Shown here: piece after piece, positions 26,669 to 38,021 of the stretch
Layout of the letters: every line of letters starts with the position of its first letter
Numbering within the stretch: position 1 is the stretch's first letter
DNA from: Oceanimonas marisflavi
GTDB taxonomy: Bacteria; Pseudomonadota; Gammaproteobacteria; Enterobacterales; Aeromonadaceae
Assembly: GCF_003049725.1 (NCBI RefSeq)
Contig: NZ_QAGM01000002.1
Coordinates: 62,001 to 126,000 of the forward strand
DNA: 64,000 nt
Direction of reading: 5' to 3'
Translations under genes and position numbers: made by a program
The notes under the pieces: generated by a model
Seen by the model: only the letters and a program-made list of their open reading frames with translations
Told to the model about the DNA's origin: nothing
Databases searched by the model: none

Positions 26669-27799
26669 ATGAAAAACGGGGTTTCCTTTCCCCTGCGCGA
26701 AGGTGAGCATTCCCGCCAGGCCCACTGCGATCTGCCCGCCGGCAGCTTTGAACGGGAAATAGGCAAGGACGGCTTTTTCGGGCCGACCAGCCATATGTAT
26801 CACCGCCATCCGCCCACCGGCTGGAGCCACTGGGAAGGGCCGCTGCGCCCCCGCGCCCTCGACACCCGTCGGTTGCCGGACATGGGCCCGTCTCCCTGGG
26901 ATGCCGCTCCGCTGTTGTATAACGATCGCCTGTGCATTCGTCTGTGGCGCTGCCAGAACGCCATGGATCATCTGGTGCGCAACGGCGACGGCGACGAATG
27001 CCTGTTTGTGCATCAGGGCCATGGCGAGCTGTATTGCGATTATGGCCGGCTGCCGTTTAGTGAAGGCGACTATCTGGTGCTGCCCCGCTCCACCAGCTGG
27101 CGTATTGAGCCAAAGGCGCCGGTAACCCTGCTGATGATGGAAGCCACCCACGGCAGCTACCGGCTGGCGGATCGGGGCCCGGCGGGGCGGCACGCCATTT
27201 TTGACCCGGGTGTGCTGGAGCATCCCCGCATTGACCATGCCTTTGCCCGCCAGGCCGAGGCGCCCGGCGAGTGGCGGGTACGGCTCAAGGCACGAGGCCA
27301 GATGAACACCATTACCTATCCGTTCAACCCGCTGGATGCGCTTGGCTGGAAGGGCGATCTCACCGTGCTCCGGCTCAACTGGCGGGACATTCGGCCGCTG
27401 ATGAGCCATCGCTACCATCTGCCGCCCTCGGCCCACAGCACCTGGGTGGCCGACGACTTTGTGATCTGCACCTTTGTGCCCCGGCCCATGGAGTCGGATC
27501 CCGGTGCGCTCAAGGTGCCCTTTTTTCATAACAACGACGATTATGACGAAGTCATTTTCTATCATCAGGGCAACTTTTTCAGCCGCGACAACATCGACGC
27601 CGGCATGATCACCTGGCACCCCTGCGGTTTTACCCATGGTCCTCACCCCAAGGCGCTGGCCGCCGGCAGCCAGGCCCGCCGCACCGAAACCGACGAGGTG
27701 GCGGTCATGATAGACAGCCGCCAGCCCCTGAATCTGGCGGAGCTGCCGGCGGGCGTGGAAAACACCGGTTACGTGAATTCCTGGCAAGGCAAGACCTGA
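26669..27799 (+). CDS. hmgA: Homogentisate 1,2-dioxygenase
   Basis: A 376-residue cupin dioxygenase. The iron-site region is visible in the C-terminal half: HNNDDYDEVIFYHQG near residue 288 and WHPCGFTHGPHP near 315, together with the family's FYHQGNFFSR. It opens the ring of homogentisate to maleylacetoacetate in the degradation of tyrosine and phenylalanine. It is shorter than the eukaryotic enzyme (about 440) but usual for one bacterial subgroup. AGGGGAGG precedes the ATG. First gene of an operon with a FAH-family gene and acetoacetyl-CoA synthetase, probably controlled by the divergent MarR protein. Confidence 0.9.
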   Translation: MKNGVSFPLREGEHSRQAHCDLPAGSFEREIGKDGFFGPTSHMYHRHPPTGWSHWEGPLRPRALDTRRLPDMGPSPWDAAPLLYNDRLCIRLWRCQNAMDHLVRNGDGDECLFVHQGHGELYCDYGRLPFSEGDYLVLPRSTSWRIEPKAPVTLLMMEATHGSYRLADRGPAGRHAIFDPGVLEHPRIDHAFARQAEAPGEWRVRLKARGQMNTITYPFNPLDALGWKGDLTVLRLNWRDIRPLMSHRYHLPPSAHSTWVADDFVICTFVPRPMESDPGALKVPFFHNNDDYDEVIFYHQGNFFSRDNIDAGMITWHPCGFTHGPHPKALAAGSQARRTETDEVAVMIDSRQPLNLAELPAGVENTGYVNSWQGKT

Positions 27800-27824
27800 G
27801 CCACATAACGCAAACAAGGAGGTA

Positions 27825-28816
27825 ATGGTGAAACTGGCCTCTCTCAAGGAAGGACGCGACGGCAGCCTGGTGGTGGTGTCCCGGGATCTGCGTCGGGTCT
27901 GCAGCGCCGAAGGGGTGGCCCCCACCCTGCAGGCCGCCCTCGATAACTGGGACGACTGCGAGCGGGCCTTGCAGGCGCTCTATCAGCAGCTGAACCGGGG
28001 CGATCACAACGACACCTTTGCCTTTGACCCACACTCCTGCGCCGCCCCCCTGCCCCGGGCCTATCAGTGGGCCGATGGCAGTGCCTATGTCAGCCATATC
28101 GAGCTGGTGCGCAAGGCCAGAGGCGCCGAGATGCCGCCGAGTTTCTGGACCGATCCGCTGATGTATCAGGGCATGTCCGACGGGTTTCTCGGCCCCTGCG
28201 ACGATATTGAGCTGGCCGATGAAGCCTGGGGCATCGACTTTGAAGGAGAAGTGGCGGTCATCACCTCCGATGTACCCATGGGCACCGCTGAGCGCCAGGC
28301 CCTTTCTCATGTGCGGCTGCTGATGCTGGTGAACGATGTGTCGCTGCGCAACCTGATTCCGGGGGAGCTGGCCAAGGGCTTTGGTTTCTTTCAGTCCAAG
28401 CCCGCCACCGCCTGCTCGCCGGTGGCGGTGACCCCCGACGAGCTGGGCCGGCACTGGCAAAACGGCCGGGTACACCACCGCCTGCGGGTAAGGCTTAACG
28501 ACAAATTGTTTGGCGAGCCCCATGCCGGCACCGACATGACCTTTGGCTTTGATCGCCTGATCGCTCACGCCAGCCTGAGCCGGCGACTGGGGGCTGGTAC
28601 CATTATCGGCTCGGGCACGGTATCAAACCGGGATGAAACCACCGGCTGCTGCTGTATTGCCGAGCGCCGCACCCGGGAAGTCATCGATACCGGCAGCGCC
28701 AGCACGCCCTTTATGCAGTTTGGCGATCGCGTGCACATGGAAATGCTCGATGAACAGGGGCTATCAATTTTCGGTACCATCGAGCAGCAGCTGGTGCCCT
28801 ACAAAGGGCCCGGCGC

Positions 28817-28820
<4 letters not shown>
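27825..28820 (+). CDS. Fumarylacetoacetate hydrolase family protein
   Basis: A 331-residue protein of the FAH family. The metal site is seen as DFEGEVAVI near residue 140 and DVSLRNLIPGE near 170; the substrate-end motif IIGSGTVSNRD is near 265. In this operon it should cleave fumarylacetoacetate (or maleylacetoacetate) to acetoacetate and a C4 diacid, the step after ring opening and isomerisation. AGGAGG stands very close to the ATG at 27825; GTG at 27828 would have better spacing and removes one residue. Its stop overlaps the next start (ATGA). No maleylacetoacetate isomerase gene is adjacent. Confidence 0.87.
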
Positions 28821-30766
<1,946 letters not shown>

Positions 30767-30793
30767 AAAAACAGCTGTGAGCTATCACTACGA

Positions 30794-30877
30794 GTAGGTT
30801 GTGATGAGCGAAGCGAATCCCAACTCATACAGGCGACGGCGGAATGTTGGAATTCGCTGAAGCTCATTCCAACCTAC
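30794..30877. repeat. Palindromic intergenic repeat, family C copy 1
   Basis: An 84-bp element with ends GTAGGTTGTGATGAGCGAAG and the inverse form ...GAAGCTCATTCCAACCTAC. The same length and ends occur at 53295-53378. It lies between convergent genes and may act in termination. Confidence 0.85.
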
Positions 30878-30903
30878 GGACCATATCGGGCTGCTTACCG
30901 CTG

Positions 30904-31116
30904 TCAGCTGTCGAGGTAGCGACCGAGTGTGAGCTCCCGTTCGCGCTGGCATTCAGCCAGATAAATGGCGGCGGCGACGGTCGACATATTGTGATATTCG
31001 TCAATGGCCCGGGACACCATACGCTCCAGGGTCTTGTCATTCTTGGCCATGCGAAACTTGCGCAGCCAGTACATTTTGTCTTTCAGATCCTGCTCTGAAA
31101 CCTTCTGTTCTGTCAT
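30904..31116 (-). CDS. Small helical protein, possible Hha/YmoA-like
   Basis: A 70-residue protein downstream of trpS on the same strand. The pattern LRK...KTLERMV...(AAAIY).AECQRERELT..RYLD recalls Hha, which has LRR...DTLERVI...AVFY..ADHRLAELT..KLYD, with a two-residue length difference. If real it would be an H-NS partner that tunes silencing of acquired DNA. The similarity is short and judged by eye; a plain hypothetical protein is the alternative. The ATG at 31116 is preferred over a TTG at 31149, though neither has a strong Shine-Dalgarno. Confidence 0.6.
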   Translation of the reverse strand: MTEQKVSEQDLKDKMYWLRKFRMAKNDKTLERMVSRAIDEYHNMSTVAAAIYLAECQRERELTLGRYLDS

Positions 31117-31193
31117 CAAAGAAGTTAATTCCGGTAAGGAAGGACGCAAAAATGGCCGAAGCCTGAAAATAAGACGGTAAAAAACTCAAAATA

Positions 31194-31216
31194 GTTCCCG
31201 CGCCGGCAGCGCGGGA
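31194..31216 (-). terminator. Hairpin after trpS
   Basis: TTCCCGCGC and GCGCGGGAA form a stem; on the minus strand it is followed by CTATTTTGAGTTTTTT. It ends ten bases after the trpS stop, before the small downstream gene, so expression of that gene may depend on readthrough. Confidence 0.55.
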
Positions 31217-31225
31217 ATATCAGGC

Positions 31226-32233
31226 TCAGCGAGCCCGGGGCACGAAGCCGATGACATCATACACCTTGTCGAGGGTCTGTACCGCCTTGGCCCGGGCCTT
31301 GTCGGCCCCCAGCGTCAGTACCCGACGCAGCTCGGTTTCGTCTTCCCGCAGTTCGTGAAAACGCTGCTGAATGGGGGTGAGCATCTCCAGCACCGCCTCG
31401 GCGGTTTCGGTCTTGAGATGACCGTACATTTTGCCTTCAAAATGCTGTTCCAGCTCGGCAATGGAGCGGCCACTGACACCGCCCATCAGGGTCAGCAGGT
31501 TGGACACACCGGGCTTGTTTTCGGTGTCGAAGCGCACCAGGGGCGGATCATCCGAGTCGGTTACCGCCCGCTTCAGCTTCTTGGTGATCTTCTTGGGATC
31601 TTCCAGCAGGCCGATGAAGTTGTTGGCGTTGTCATCCGACTTCGACATCTTCTTGGTGGGCTCCTGCAGGCTCATGATGCGGGCGCCGTCTTCGGGAATA
31701 AAGGGCTCGGGCACGGTAAAGACGTCGCCGTAGAGCTGGTTGAAGCGGTAGGCGATGTCCCGGGTCAGCTCCAGATGCTGCTTCTGATCGTTGCCCACCG
31801 GCACCTGATTGGCCTGATAGAGCAGAATATCGGCCGCCATCAGCGCCGGATAGGTAAAGAGACCGGCGTTGATGTTTTCGGCGTAGCGGCTGGACTTGTC
31901 CTTGAACTGGGTCATGCGCGACAGCTCACCAAACTGGGTGTAGCAGTTGAGCACCCAGGCCAGCTCGGCGTGCTCGGGCACATGAGACTGAATAAAGATG
32001 GTGCTCTGCTCCGGTTCCAGACCAATGGCCAGATACAGTGCAGCGGCGTCGAGGCAGGCCGAGCGCAGGGCCTGCGGATCCTGACGCACGGTAATGGCGT
32101 GCATGTCCACGATGCAGTACAGACAGTCGTAGTCCTGCTGCATTTTCACCCACTGGCGCAGGGCGCCCATGTAGTTGCCAATGGTCAGCTGGCCCGAGGG
32201 CTGGGCGCCGCTGAGTACGATGGGTTTAGCCAT
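31226..32233 (-). CDS. trpS: Tryptophanyl-tRNA synthetase
   Basis: A 335-residue class I synthetase, one residue longer than in E. coli. The HIGH-type motif is [11 protein letters not shown] near residue 10, the signature KMSKS is in KKMSKSDDN near 195. It charges tRNA-Trp. AAGGA precedes the ATG at 32233. It follows gph by 23 bases, in the conserved dam-rpe-gph-trpS string. Confidence 0.96.
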   Translation of the reverse strand: MAKPIVLSGAQPSGQLTIGNYMGALRQWVKMQQDYDCLYCIVDMHAITVRQDPQALRSACLDAAALYLAIGLEPEQSTIFIQSHVPEHAELAWVLNCYTQFGELSRMTQFKDKSSRYAENINAGLFTYPALMAADILLYQANQVPVGNDQKQHLELTRDIAYRFNQLYGDVFTVPEPFIPEDGARIMSLQEPTKKMSKSDDNANNFIGLLEDPKKITKKLKRAVTDSDDPPLVRFDTENKPGVSNLLTLMGGVSGRSIAELEQHFEGKMYGHLKTETAEAVLEMLTPIQQRFHELREDETELRRVLTLGADKARAKAVQTLDKVYDVIGFVPRAR

Positions 32234-32256
32234 GATATTCCTTGTGGTGTATTTGG

Positions 32257-32925
32257 TTAAAGCTTGAGTATTGAGGCAAGACCGGCAAAGTCGTCCAGCA
32301 CCCAATCGGGCCGGCTGTCGGCAATGGGCCGGCCGTAGTTATAGCCGTAGGTGAGCGCCGCCACCGCCATGCCCGCAGCCTTTGCCGCCAGCACATCGTT
32401 TTCCGAGTCGCCCACCATCAGGCTGCGGGCCGGGCTCACATCCAGCCGCTCGCACACATGCAGCAGGGGCGCCGGGCTGGGCTTTTTCTCGGCCATGCTG
32501 TCGCCGCCCAGAGCCAGCTCAAAATGGTCGGCAAGCCCCGCTGCCGCCAGAATGCCGGGCACGAAGCGATAAGGCTTGTTGGTGACCAGGGCCAGGCGTT
32601 TGCCGGCGCTGCGCAACCGCTCAAGGGTGTCGAGCACACCGGGATAAAACACCAGAGCGCCGTCGGCATGGCCGGCGTAAGCCTCATCGAACAAGGTGCG
32701 GGCATGACGGTGCAGTCCGGCCTCTGGCGCCTGCCCCGCGGCAGCGGTGAGCGCCCGCTGCACCAGCATGTCGGCGCCGTTGCCCACCCAGCAGCGCACC
32801 GCATCCACCGGCTGGGTAGCGTGGCCCAGCTGGCCCAGCATGTCATTGATGGCCTCGGCCAGCTGAGGCACGCTGTCGATCAGGGTACCGTCGAGATCGA
32901 ACTGAATGAGTTCAAACTCAGCCAT
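32257..32925 (-). CDS. gph: Phosphoglycolate phosphatase
   Basis: A 222-residue HAD-superfamily phosphatase. Motif [11 protein letters not shown] lies at residues 8-17, motif II LVTNK near 120 and motif [20 protein letters not shown] near 175; the four-helix cap (about 20-85) identifies subclass IA. It removes phosphoglycolate formed in DNA repair. The chosen ATG at 32925 overlaps the end of rpe by 8 bases, so translation is likely coupled. Confidence 0.93.
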   Translation of the reverse strand: MAEFELIQFDLDGTLIDSVPQLAEAINDMLGQLGHATQPVDAVRCWVGNGADMLVQRALTAAAGQAPEAGLHRHARTLFDEAYAGHADGALVFYPGVLDTLERLRSAGKRLALVTNKPYRFVPGILAAAGLADHFELALGGDSMAEKKPSPAPLLHVCERLDVSPARSLMVGDSENDVLAAKAAGMAVAALTYGYNYGRPIADSRPDWVLDDFAGLASILKL

Positions 32926-33592
32926 GAGCGGCAGCCAGCTCCCGGCGCATTTCATCGATCACCGCCTTGTAGTCGGGCTTGCCGAAAATGGCGGAGCCGG
33001 CCACAAACATATCGGCGCCGGCTTCGGCGATGTCACGAATGTTGTCTGGCTTGACGCCACCGTCGATTTCCAGGCGAATGTTGCGACCGCTTTCATTGAT
33101 GCGGCGGCGGGCTTCACGCAGCTTGTCGAGGGTGCCGGCGATAAAGGACTGGCCGCCAAAGCCCGGGTTGACCGACATCAGCAGAATGACGTCCACCTTG
33201 TCCATCACATAGTCGAGATAGCTGAGCGGCGTGGCCGGGTTGAACACCAGGCCGGCCTGGCAGCCATGCTCGCGGATCAGCCCCAGGGTGCGGTCGATAT
33301 GCTCGGAAGCTTCCGGATGAAAGGTGATGATGGAAGCGCCGGCTTTGGCGAATTGGGGCACCAGGCTGTCGACCGGCTTGACCATCAGGTGCACGTCGAT
33401 GGGAGCGGTAATGCCATAGTCGCGCAGGGCTTGGCACACCATGGGACCTATGGTCAGGTTGGGCACATAGTGGTTGTCCATCACATCGAAGTGGACGACG
33501 TCGGCACCGGCTTCCAGCACTTTCGACACGTCTTCACCCAGACGGGCAAAGTCGGCAGAAAGAATGGACGGAGCTATCAAAAAGTCTTTCAT
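32918..33592 (-). CDS. rpe: Ribulose-phosphate 3-epimerase
   Basis: A 224-residue TIM-barrel enzyme. Typical segments: [16 protein letters not shown] at residues 7-22, the metal/catalytic [18 protein letters not shown] near 35, HLMVKP near 68, [12 protein letters not shown] near 140 and [10 protein letters not shown] near 175. It interconverts ribulose 5-phosphate and xylulose 5-phosphate in the pentose phosphate pathway. AAGG precedes the ATG. Between it and dam lies a plus-strand DUF2970 gene, an insertion in the otherwise conserved dam-rpe order. Confidence 0.95.
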   Translation of the reverse strand: MKDFLIAPSILSADFARLGEDVSKVLEAGADVVHFDVMDNHYVPNLTIGPMVCQALRDYGITAPIDVHLMVKPVDSLVPQFAKAGASIITFHPEASEHIDRTLGLIREHGCQAGLVFNPATPLSYLDYVMDKVDVILLMSVNPGFGGQSFIAGTLDKLREARRRINESGRNIRLEIDGGVKPDNIRDIAEAGADMFVAGSAIFGKPDYKAVIDEMRRELAAAHG

Positions 33593-33657
33593 GGGGTTAC
33601 CTTGAGCGCAAAAAACGCACCGATTCTACCCCAGCGGGGGGGGATTCTCTATACCCC

Positions 33658-33815
33658 TACCCCTTCGGGGAGCTTTCAGCCGTAAGCTGTCAGCTGTAAG
33701 TTCAAGATCCTGGCCTGCAGGCACAGCGTCGTGTCTTCAGGCCGTTGGTGTTTTCTTATAGCTTAAAGCTGATAGCTTACAGCTCCCCGAAGGGGGACAG
33801 CTCCCCGAAGGGGAA
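33658..33815. repeat. Compound hairpin region containing family D copy 2
   Basis: The family D segment (33712-33784, from GGCCTGCAGGCACAGCG to TAGCTTACAGCT) matches 18031-18102 in order and spacing. It is framed by CCCCTTCGGGGAGCT (33660-33674) and AGCTCCCCGAAGGGG, the latter in two tandem copies (33781-33795 and 33800-33815, the second lacking nothing visible in the core). The ends of this unit can pair over more than 100 bases. It covers most of the space between rpe and the DUF2970 gene. Confidence 0.7.
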
Positions 33816-33826
33816 AGGAGTAAATA

Positions 33827-34012
33827 ATGAAATGGAAACACAGAATGCAGGGGGTGCTGGCGGCGATGTTCGGGGTGCAATCGGAGCATAACCGCCAGGC
33901 GCAGTTCAGCGGCAGCCCGTGGCCCTGGATGGCGCTGGGGGTGGTGTTTATTCTGCTGTTGGTGCTGGCGCTGGTGGGCGTGGTGAAACTGGTGCTCGGC
34001 GGTGAGGGGTAA
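33827..34012 (+). CDS. DUF2970 family small membrane protein
   Basis: A 61-residue protein: a basic, amphipathic start with MQGVLAAMFGVQSEHNRQAQF and one membrane helix (about 32-56; WMALGVVFILLLVLALVGVVKLVL). This is the DUF2970 pattern. GAAAGGAG stands seven bases before the ATG. It is on the plus strand between rpe and dam, converging with dam, so it is not part of the surrounding operon. Function unknown. Confidence 0.8.
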   Translation: MKWKHRMQGVLAAMFGVQSEHNRQAQFSGSPWPWMALGVVFILLLVLALVGVVKLVLGGEG

Positions 34013-34018
34013 AACGTA

Positions 34019-34062
34019 AGGAGTGAGGTGATGGTCTGTTCACTCTTCTCCCCTCACTCCTC
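34019..34062. terminator. Hairpin between the DUF2970 gene and dam
   Basis: GGAGTGAGG and CCTCACTCC pair across about 20 bases and cover the stop codon of dam. It probably ends both convergent transcripts, although no long T tract follows. Confidence 0.45.
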
Positions 34063-34881
34063 ACCGGCCTTCGGAGCGAACAGCGCCAGCAGTTCGTCTA
34101 CTTTCTGGCGGTTATGGCCGTGGCGGCTGATGGTGCGCTTGACCGCCACCACGTCAAGGCTGGCGTCCCGGTACAGCTCCCGGGTCAGCGGAATATCGTG
34201 ATTGCTGATCAGCACCGGCACCCCTTTGGCGGCGGTTTCCCGGGCCAGCCGCGCCAGTATGGCCTGATCGTCCAGGGTAAAGCCGTTGGCGGCATAGGTG
34301 GTAAAGCTGGCGGTACTCGACAGCGGCGCATAGGGCGGATCGCAGTAAAACACCTGATCCGGCCCGGCACTGGCAAACACCTCGGCGTAGCTCTTGCACA
34401 CAAAGGTGGCCTTCTGCGCCTTTTCGGCGAAAAACCACAGCTCCTTCTCGGGAAAATAGGGCTTTTTATAGGCACCAAAGGGGACGTTGAAGCCGCCCTT
34501 GCGGTTGTAGCGACACAGACCATTGTAGCCGTGGCGGTTCAGGTACAGAAACAGCAAGGCCCGGCGCCAGCTTTCCCGCTCCTGATTGAATTCGGTGCGC
34601 AGGCCGTAATACACCGTCTTGTCGTTGTTGCCCGGCACAAAGAGTCCGGCCGCCTCGCGCACAAAGGCATCGGGGCGCGCTTTCAGCAACTGATAGAGAT
34701 TGATCAGATCGGCATTGATATCGGCAAGTACATAGGCATCAAAGTCGGAGTTGAGAAACACCGAGCCGGCACCCACAAAGGGCTCCACCAGAGTGCCCGC
34801 TTCGGGCAGGCGGCGGTTGATGTTGTCTACCAGACCGTATTTTCCGCCAGCCCATTTAAGGAAGGCGCGGGTTTTCGTCAT
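34054..34881 (-). CDS. dam: DNA adenine methyltransferase
   Basis: A 275-residue class alpha N6-adenine methyltransferase with motif I FLKWAGGKYGLVDNI near residue 7, FVGAGSVFLN near 35 and the catalytic DPPYAPLS at 181-188. The HGYNGLCRYN and FNVPFGAYKKPYFPEKEL segments match E. coli Dam (278 residues). It methylates GATC for mismatch repair, replication timing and gene regulation. The ATG at 34881 gives an N terminus aligned with E. coli; ATG 34890 is also possible and neither has a clear Shine-Dalgarno. Confidence 0.95.
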   Translation of the reverse strand: MTKTRAFLKWAGGKYGLVDNINRRLPEAGTLVEPFVGAGSVFLNSDFDAYVLADINADLINLYQLLKARPDAFVREAAGLFVPGNNDKTVYYGLRTEFNQERESWRRALLFLYLNRHGYNGLCRYNRKGGFNVPFGAYKKPYFPEKELWFFAEKAQKATFVCKSYAEVFASAGPDQVFYCDPPYAPLSSTASFTTYAANGFTLDDQAILARLARETAAKGVPVLISNHDIPLTRELYRDASLDVVAVKRTISRHGHNRQKVDELLALFAPKAGEE

Positions 34882-34943
34882 TGTTGCCATGCTTGCCGAA
34901 CCGTGTGAAGGGCGCGCATTGTACCCCCATGCCGCGCTCATGG

Positions 34944-36257
34944 CTATGGGCCGGCTTCTTTTTGCACCTGACCAAAGGGCTTGGGCCAGGGCCTGGCGGC
35001 ACGCAGCTCGGCCGGCAGTATGTCAATGGCGCGCCGCGCCTGCTCCGCCGACTCAAAATCGCCAAACACCAGCACAAACCAGGGTTCTTCCTTGATGGTG
35101 CGCGGGTAAATCCAGGCCGGTGTCAGGGTATGACGGGCGGCCAGCTGCTGCAGCACCTGCTTATCCCGGCCCGCCATCAGCTGCAGTGTGTAGTGATCCA
35201 CCGGTTTTTGTGCAAGCGTTGCCAGCGAGCCCAGTGCCAGCTGCTCCTGTTGCCCAGCTTCCGGCTTCGGCGGCACTCCCCGCTCCCGCTCCATCAGCCG
35301 GCTCACCACCTCATCGTCGATCACCACCCGCTCCTTGCTGCTGTCGTCGGGAGATTCTGCGATCTGCGTAGCCACCTGAGGCGCTTCGGGCAGCGGCTCT
35401 GCCGGCCAGGCTGCTGCCTGCTTGCCGCTTTCCTGCTCTTCCGGTACCAAAGGCGGCACCGGCGCCACCGCAGCGGACGGCTGCTCACTCTGAAACGGCT
35501 GCGTGACCTCGGGCACGGGTGTTGCTCTGCCCAGCAGCCAGGTAACAAGCACCACCAGGCCAAGCAGAATAAGCCCGGTCAGCAGAACCTTGACCGTTTT
35601 TTGCTCCAGCCACTGCCGGTATTCAGGTGTTCTCATGGTCGACTCCGTGCTCACTGCCACATCCCCCGGGAAATGCAGCCGTTCCAGTTGCTCCGCCGCC
35701 GGCTCCACTCCCAGACTGATACACAACTGCCGTTTATCTTCTGTACTCAGGCCGGGGATATCCAGAACCGGCACCGACAACTCCCGCTCCCCCCTGAACA
35801 GGCTGCGCACGCCCCCCACCCAGGACGGCAGGCCCAGCAATACCATAAAGGGCCGCTGCTCCGCCGGCAGCTCCAGACTCAGTTCGGCCAGCTCCTGCAG
35901 CTGGACATCGGTCAGCCACTGGGCATTGTCAACAATCAGCAAACGTCTGCCCGCCTTTGCCGGCAGCAGCCGGGTAATAGCATTGAGCAGGGTGTCTTCG
36001 GTGTCGAATGCGGCGCCGGCAAACCACTGCGCCAGCAGGGTTTCACGAAAGAGAGTCTGACTGGTAATAAGACGGGCATCCAGCACCGCGGGTGTAAGCA
36101 GCCCGCTCTGTTGCGCCAGCATGCCGGCCAGGGTGGTCTTGCCGGCGCCCTTGGGGCCGGAAACCAGCACCAGTCCGTGCTCAAGCCGGGAGAGATGCAG
36201 CAGCTGCTGAAGCAACTGCTGCTGGGATGAGAGTGTCAGCGGGGAACCGGCAGCCAC
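34944..36257 (-). CDS. damX: Cell-division protein DamX (AAA ATPase and SPOR domain)
   Basis: A 437-residue protein. It starts with an AAA-type ATPase domain (Walker A SGPKGAGKTTL near residue 34, Walker B RRLLIVDNAQWL near 105), has one membrane helix near 210-232 (VLLTGLILLGLVVLVTWLLG), a proline-rich linker, and a C-terminal SPOR domain (about 350-430; YTLQLMAGRDKQVLQQLAAR ... FVLVFGDFESAEQARRAI) that binds denuded peptidoglycan at the septum. It acts at the division ring. It lies between aroB and dam, as in E. coli, with a six-base gap from aroB. Confidence 0.9.
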   Translation of the reverse strand: MAAGSPLTLSSQQQLLQQLLHLSRLEHGLVLVSGPKGAGKTTLAGMLAQQSGLLTPAVLDARLITSQTLFRETLLAQWFAGAAFDTEDTLLNAITRLLPAKAGRRLLIVDNAQWLTDVQLQELAELSLELPAEQRPFMVLLGLPSWVGGVRSLFRGERELSVPVLDIPGLSTEDKRQLCISLGVEPAAEQLERLHFPGDVAVSTESTMRTPEYRQWLEQKTVKVLLTGLILLGLVVLVTWLLGRATPVPEVTQPFQSEQPSAAVAPVPPLVPEEQESGKQAAAWPAEPLPEAPQVATQIAESPDDSSKERVVIDDEVVSRLMERERGVPPKPEAGQQEQLALGSLATLAQKPVDHYTLQLMAGRDKQVLQQLAARHTLTPAWIYPRTIKEEPWFVLVFGDFESAEQARRAIDILPAELRAARPWPKPFGQVQKEAGP

Positions 36258-36263
36258 GCGGCC

Positions 36264-37331
36264 TTAACTCAGCACTTGCGCCAGCTGGGCTTCGGTCACG
36301 TCGTCCACCACCTGAGCCCGGCCAATGCCCTGAGGCAACACCAGCCGCAATTTGCCGGCCAGTACCTTTTTGTCCCGCAGCATGTGGGGCAAATAGTGCT
36401 CAATGGTCATTTGCCCGGGCCCGGTGACCGGCAGGCCGGCCTGTACCAGCAGCGCCCTGACCCGTTCCACCTCGGCATCGCTCATATCGCCGCGCAGCCG
36501 GGCGGTATGACAGGCCTGAATGGTGCCGGCCGCTACCGCTTCGCCGTGCAGCCAGTTGCCGTAGCCCATTTCCGCCTCAATGGCATGACCAAAGGTGTGG
36601 CCCAGGTTGAGCAGGGCACGCACGCCGTGTTCACGCTCGTCGCAGGCCACCATTTCAGCCTTGATCTCGCAGCAGCGACGAATGGCGTAAGACAGGGCAC
36701 CGGTGTCGAGCTGCTGCAGCCGGGTCAGATTTTGCTCCAGCCAGGTAAAAAAGCCGGCGTCCCAGATAATGCCGTACTTGATCACCTCGGCCATGCCGGC
36801 GGCAAACTCCCGTTGTGGCAGGGTCTGCAGGCAAAGAGTGTCAATCAGCACCAGCTCCGGCTGGTAAAAGGCACCGATCATGTTCTTGCCCAGCGGATGG
36901 TTAACCGCCGTCTTGCCCCCTACCGAAGAGTCGACCTGGGCCAGCAGGGTGGTGGGCACCTGAATAAAGGGCACGCCGCGCTGATAGCAGGCGGCGGCAA
37001 AGCCGGTGAGATCACCGATAACACCGCCTCCCAGGGCAACCAGGGTGGTATCCCGGCCATGACCGCTTTCCAGCAGCTTGCCCATTACCCGGTTAAAGGT
37101 ATCCAGGGTTTTGTACTGCTCGCCGTCGGGCAGCACCAGGCTTTCAGCCTCCAGCGGTGCCAGCGCCGCCAGCAGGCGCTCGAGATACAGGGGGGCCACC
37201 ACCTCATTGGTGATCACCAGCACCTTTTTTCCCTTGACCGCGTCCTTCAGCAAGGCGCCATCAGACATCAGTCCTTCGGCGATCAGTATGGGGTAGCTGC
37301 GCTCCCCCAGGTTGACGGTTAACCTTTCCAT
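36264..37331 (-). CDS. aroB: 3-dehydroquinate synthase
   Basis: A 355-residue NAD- and metal-dependent cyclase. The nucleotide-binding [50 protein letters not shown] region (about 100-150) is unmistakable, and zinc ligands are in [20 protein letters not shown] and [11 protein letters not shown]. It converts DAHP to 3-dehydroquinate, the second step of the shikimate pathway. It follows aroK by 15 bases, in the same operon. Confidence 0.96.
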   Translation of the reverse strand: MERLTVNLGERSYPILIAEGLMSDGALLKDAVKGKKVLVITNEVVAPLYLERLLAALAPLEAESLVLPDGEQYKTLDTFNRVMGKLLESGHGRDTTLVALGGGVIGDLTGFAAACYQRGVPFIQVPTTLLAQVDSSVGGKTAVNHPLGKNMIGAFYQPELVLIDTLCLQTLPQREFAAGMAEVIKYGIIWDAGFFTWLEQNLTRLQQLDTGALSYAIRRCCEIKAEMVACDEREHGVRALLNLGHTFGHAIEAEMGYGNWLHGEAVAAGTIQACHTARLRGDMSDAEVERVRALLVQAGLPVTGPGQMTIEHYLPHMLRDKKVLAGKLRLVLPQGIGRAQVVDDVTEAQLAQVLS

Positions 37332-37346
37332 GGCGCTTCTCCGGGC

Positions 37347-37865
37347 TTACAGGCCGATAAGTTCAACGATCTGGTTGGCCACCAGTTTGGCGCTCTGCTC
37401 ATCGGTGCGCACCACATAGTCGGCCACTTCCCGATAAAGTTCATTGCGCTCTTCGGCCAGACGCTCCAGCACATCGCGGGGGGCTTCTTCGGTTTGCAGC
37501 AGCGGACGGCGCTTGTCTTTCTGCACCCGGGCCAGCTGTTTTTCCACCGTGGTTTCCAGGTATACCACTATGCCCCGGGCCGACAGCCGGTTACGGCTTT
37601 CCCGGCTCTTGATGGAGCCGCCGCCGGTGGCCAGCACTATACCCTGCAGCTCGCTCAGCTCGTTAATGACCTTTTCTTCGCGTTGGCGGAAGCCTTCTTC
37701 GCCCTCTACATCAAACACCCAGCTGATATCGGCACCGGTACGGCGCTCGATTTCCTGATCGGAGTCATAAAACTCCATATGCAGTTGCTGCGCCAGGTAT
37801 TTACCGATGGTGCTCTTGCCCGCACCCATGGGCCCTACTAGGAAGATATTGCGTTTCTCAGCCAT
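37347..37865 (-). CDS. aroK: Shikimate kinase
   Basis: A 172-residue P-loop kinase: Walker [10 protein letters not shown] at residues 10-18, substrate residues in [12 protein letters not shown] and [12 protein letters not shown], and [17 protein letters not shown] near 75. The lid includes KDKRRPLLQ. It phosphorylates shikimate in aromatic amino acid synthesis. The ATG at 37865 gives the usual N terminus [14 protein letters not shown]; a start at 37889 is unsupported. First gene of the aroK-aroB-damX-dam string, downstream of the pilus operon. Confidence 0.96.
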   Translation of the reverse strand: MAEKRNIFLVGPMGAGKSTIGKYLAQQLHMEFYDSDQEIERRTGADISWVFDVEGEEGFRQREEKVINELSELQGIVLATGGGSIKSRESRNRLSARGIVVYLETTVEKQLARVQKDKRRPLLQTEEAPRDVLERLAEERNELYREVADYVVRTDEQSAKLVANQIVELIGL

Positions 37866-37992
37866 GTTGCACGAAATTCTCACAAACAAATGCGCCCCAC
37901 GAACACCGCGGGGTCGACGATGAACCTAACCTTGATTTTCTGAAACTGGACGCCGGATTATCGCAACTGCGCCGGCGGCTGGCAAGAAGCAC

Positions 37993-38016
37993 GCCGCCGG
38001 CACCTTGCCGGCGGCG
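37993..38016 (-). terminator. Hairpin downstream of pilQ
   Basis: GCCGCCGG and CCGGCGGC form a strong stem six bases after the pilQ stop; the minus-strand 3' side has no clean T tract, so termination efficiency is uncertain. Confidence 0.4.
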
Positions 38017-38021
38017 GATGC

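Noticed and set aside
34881-36230. 449-codon plus-strand frame antisense to damX
   Set aside because: It is Arg/Gln/His-rich mirror sequence without family resemblance; damX has full ATPase and SPOR domains.
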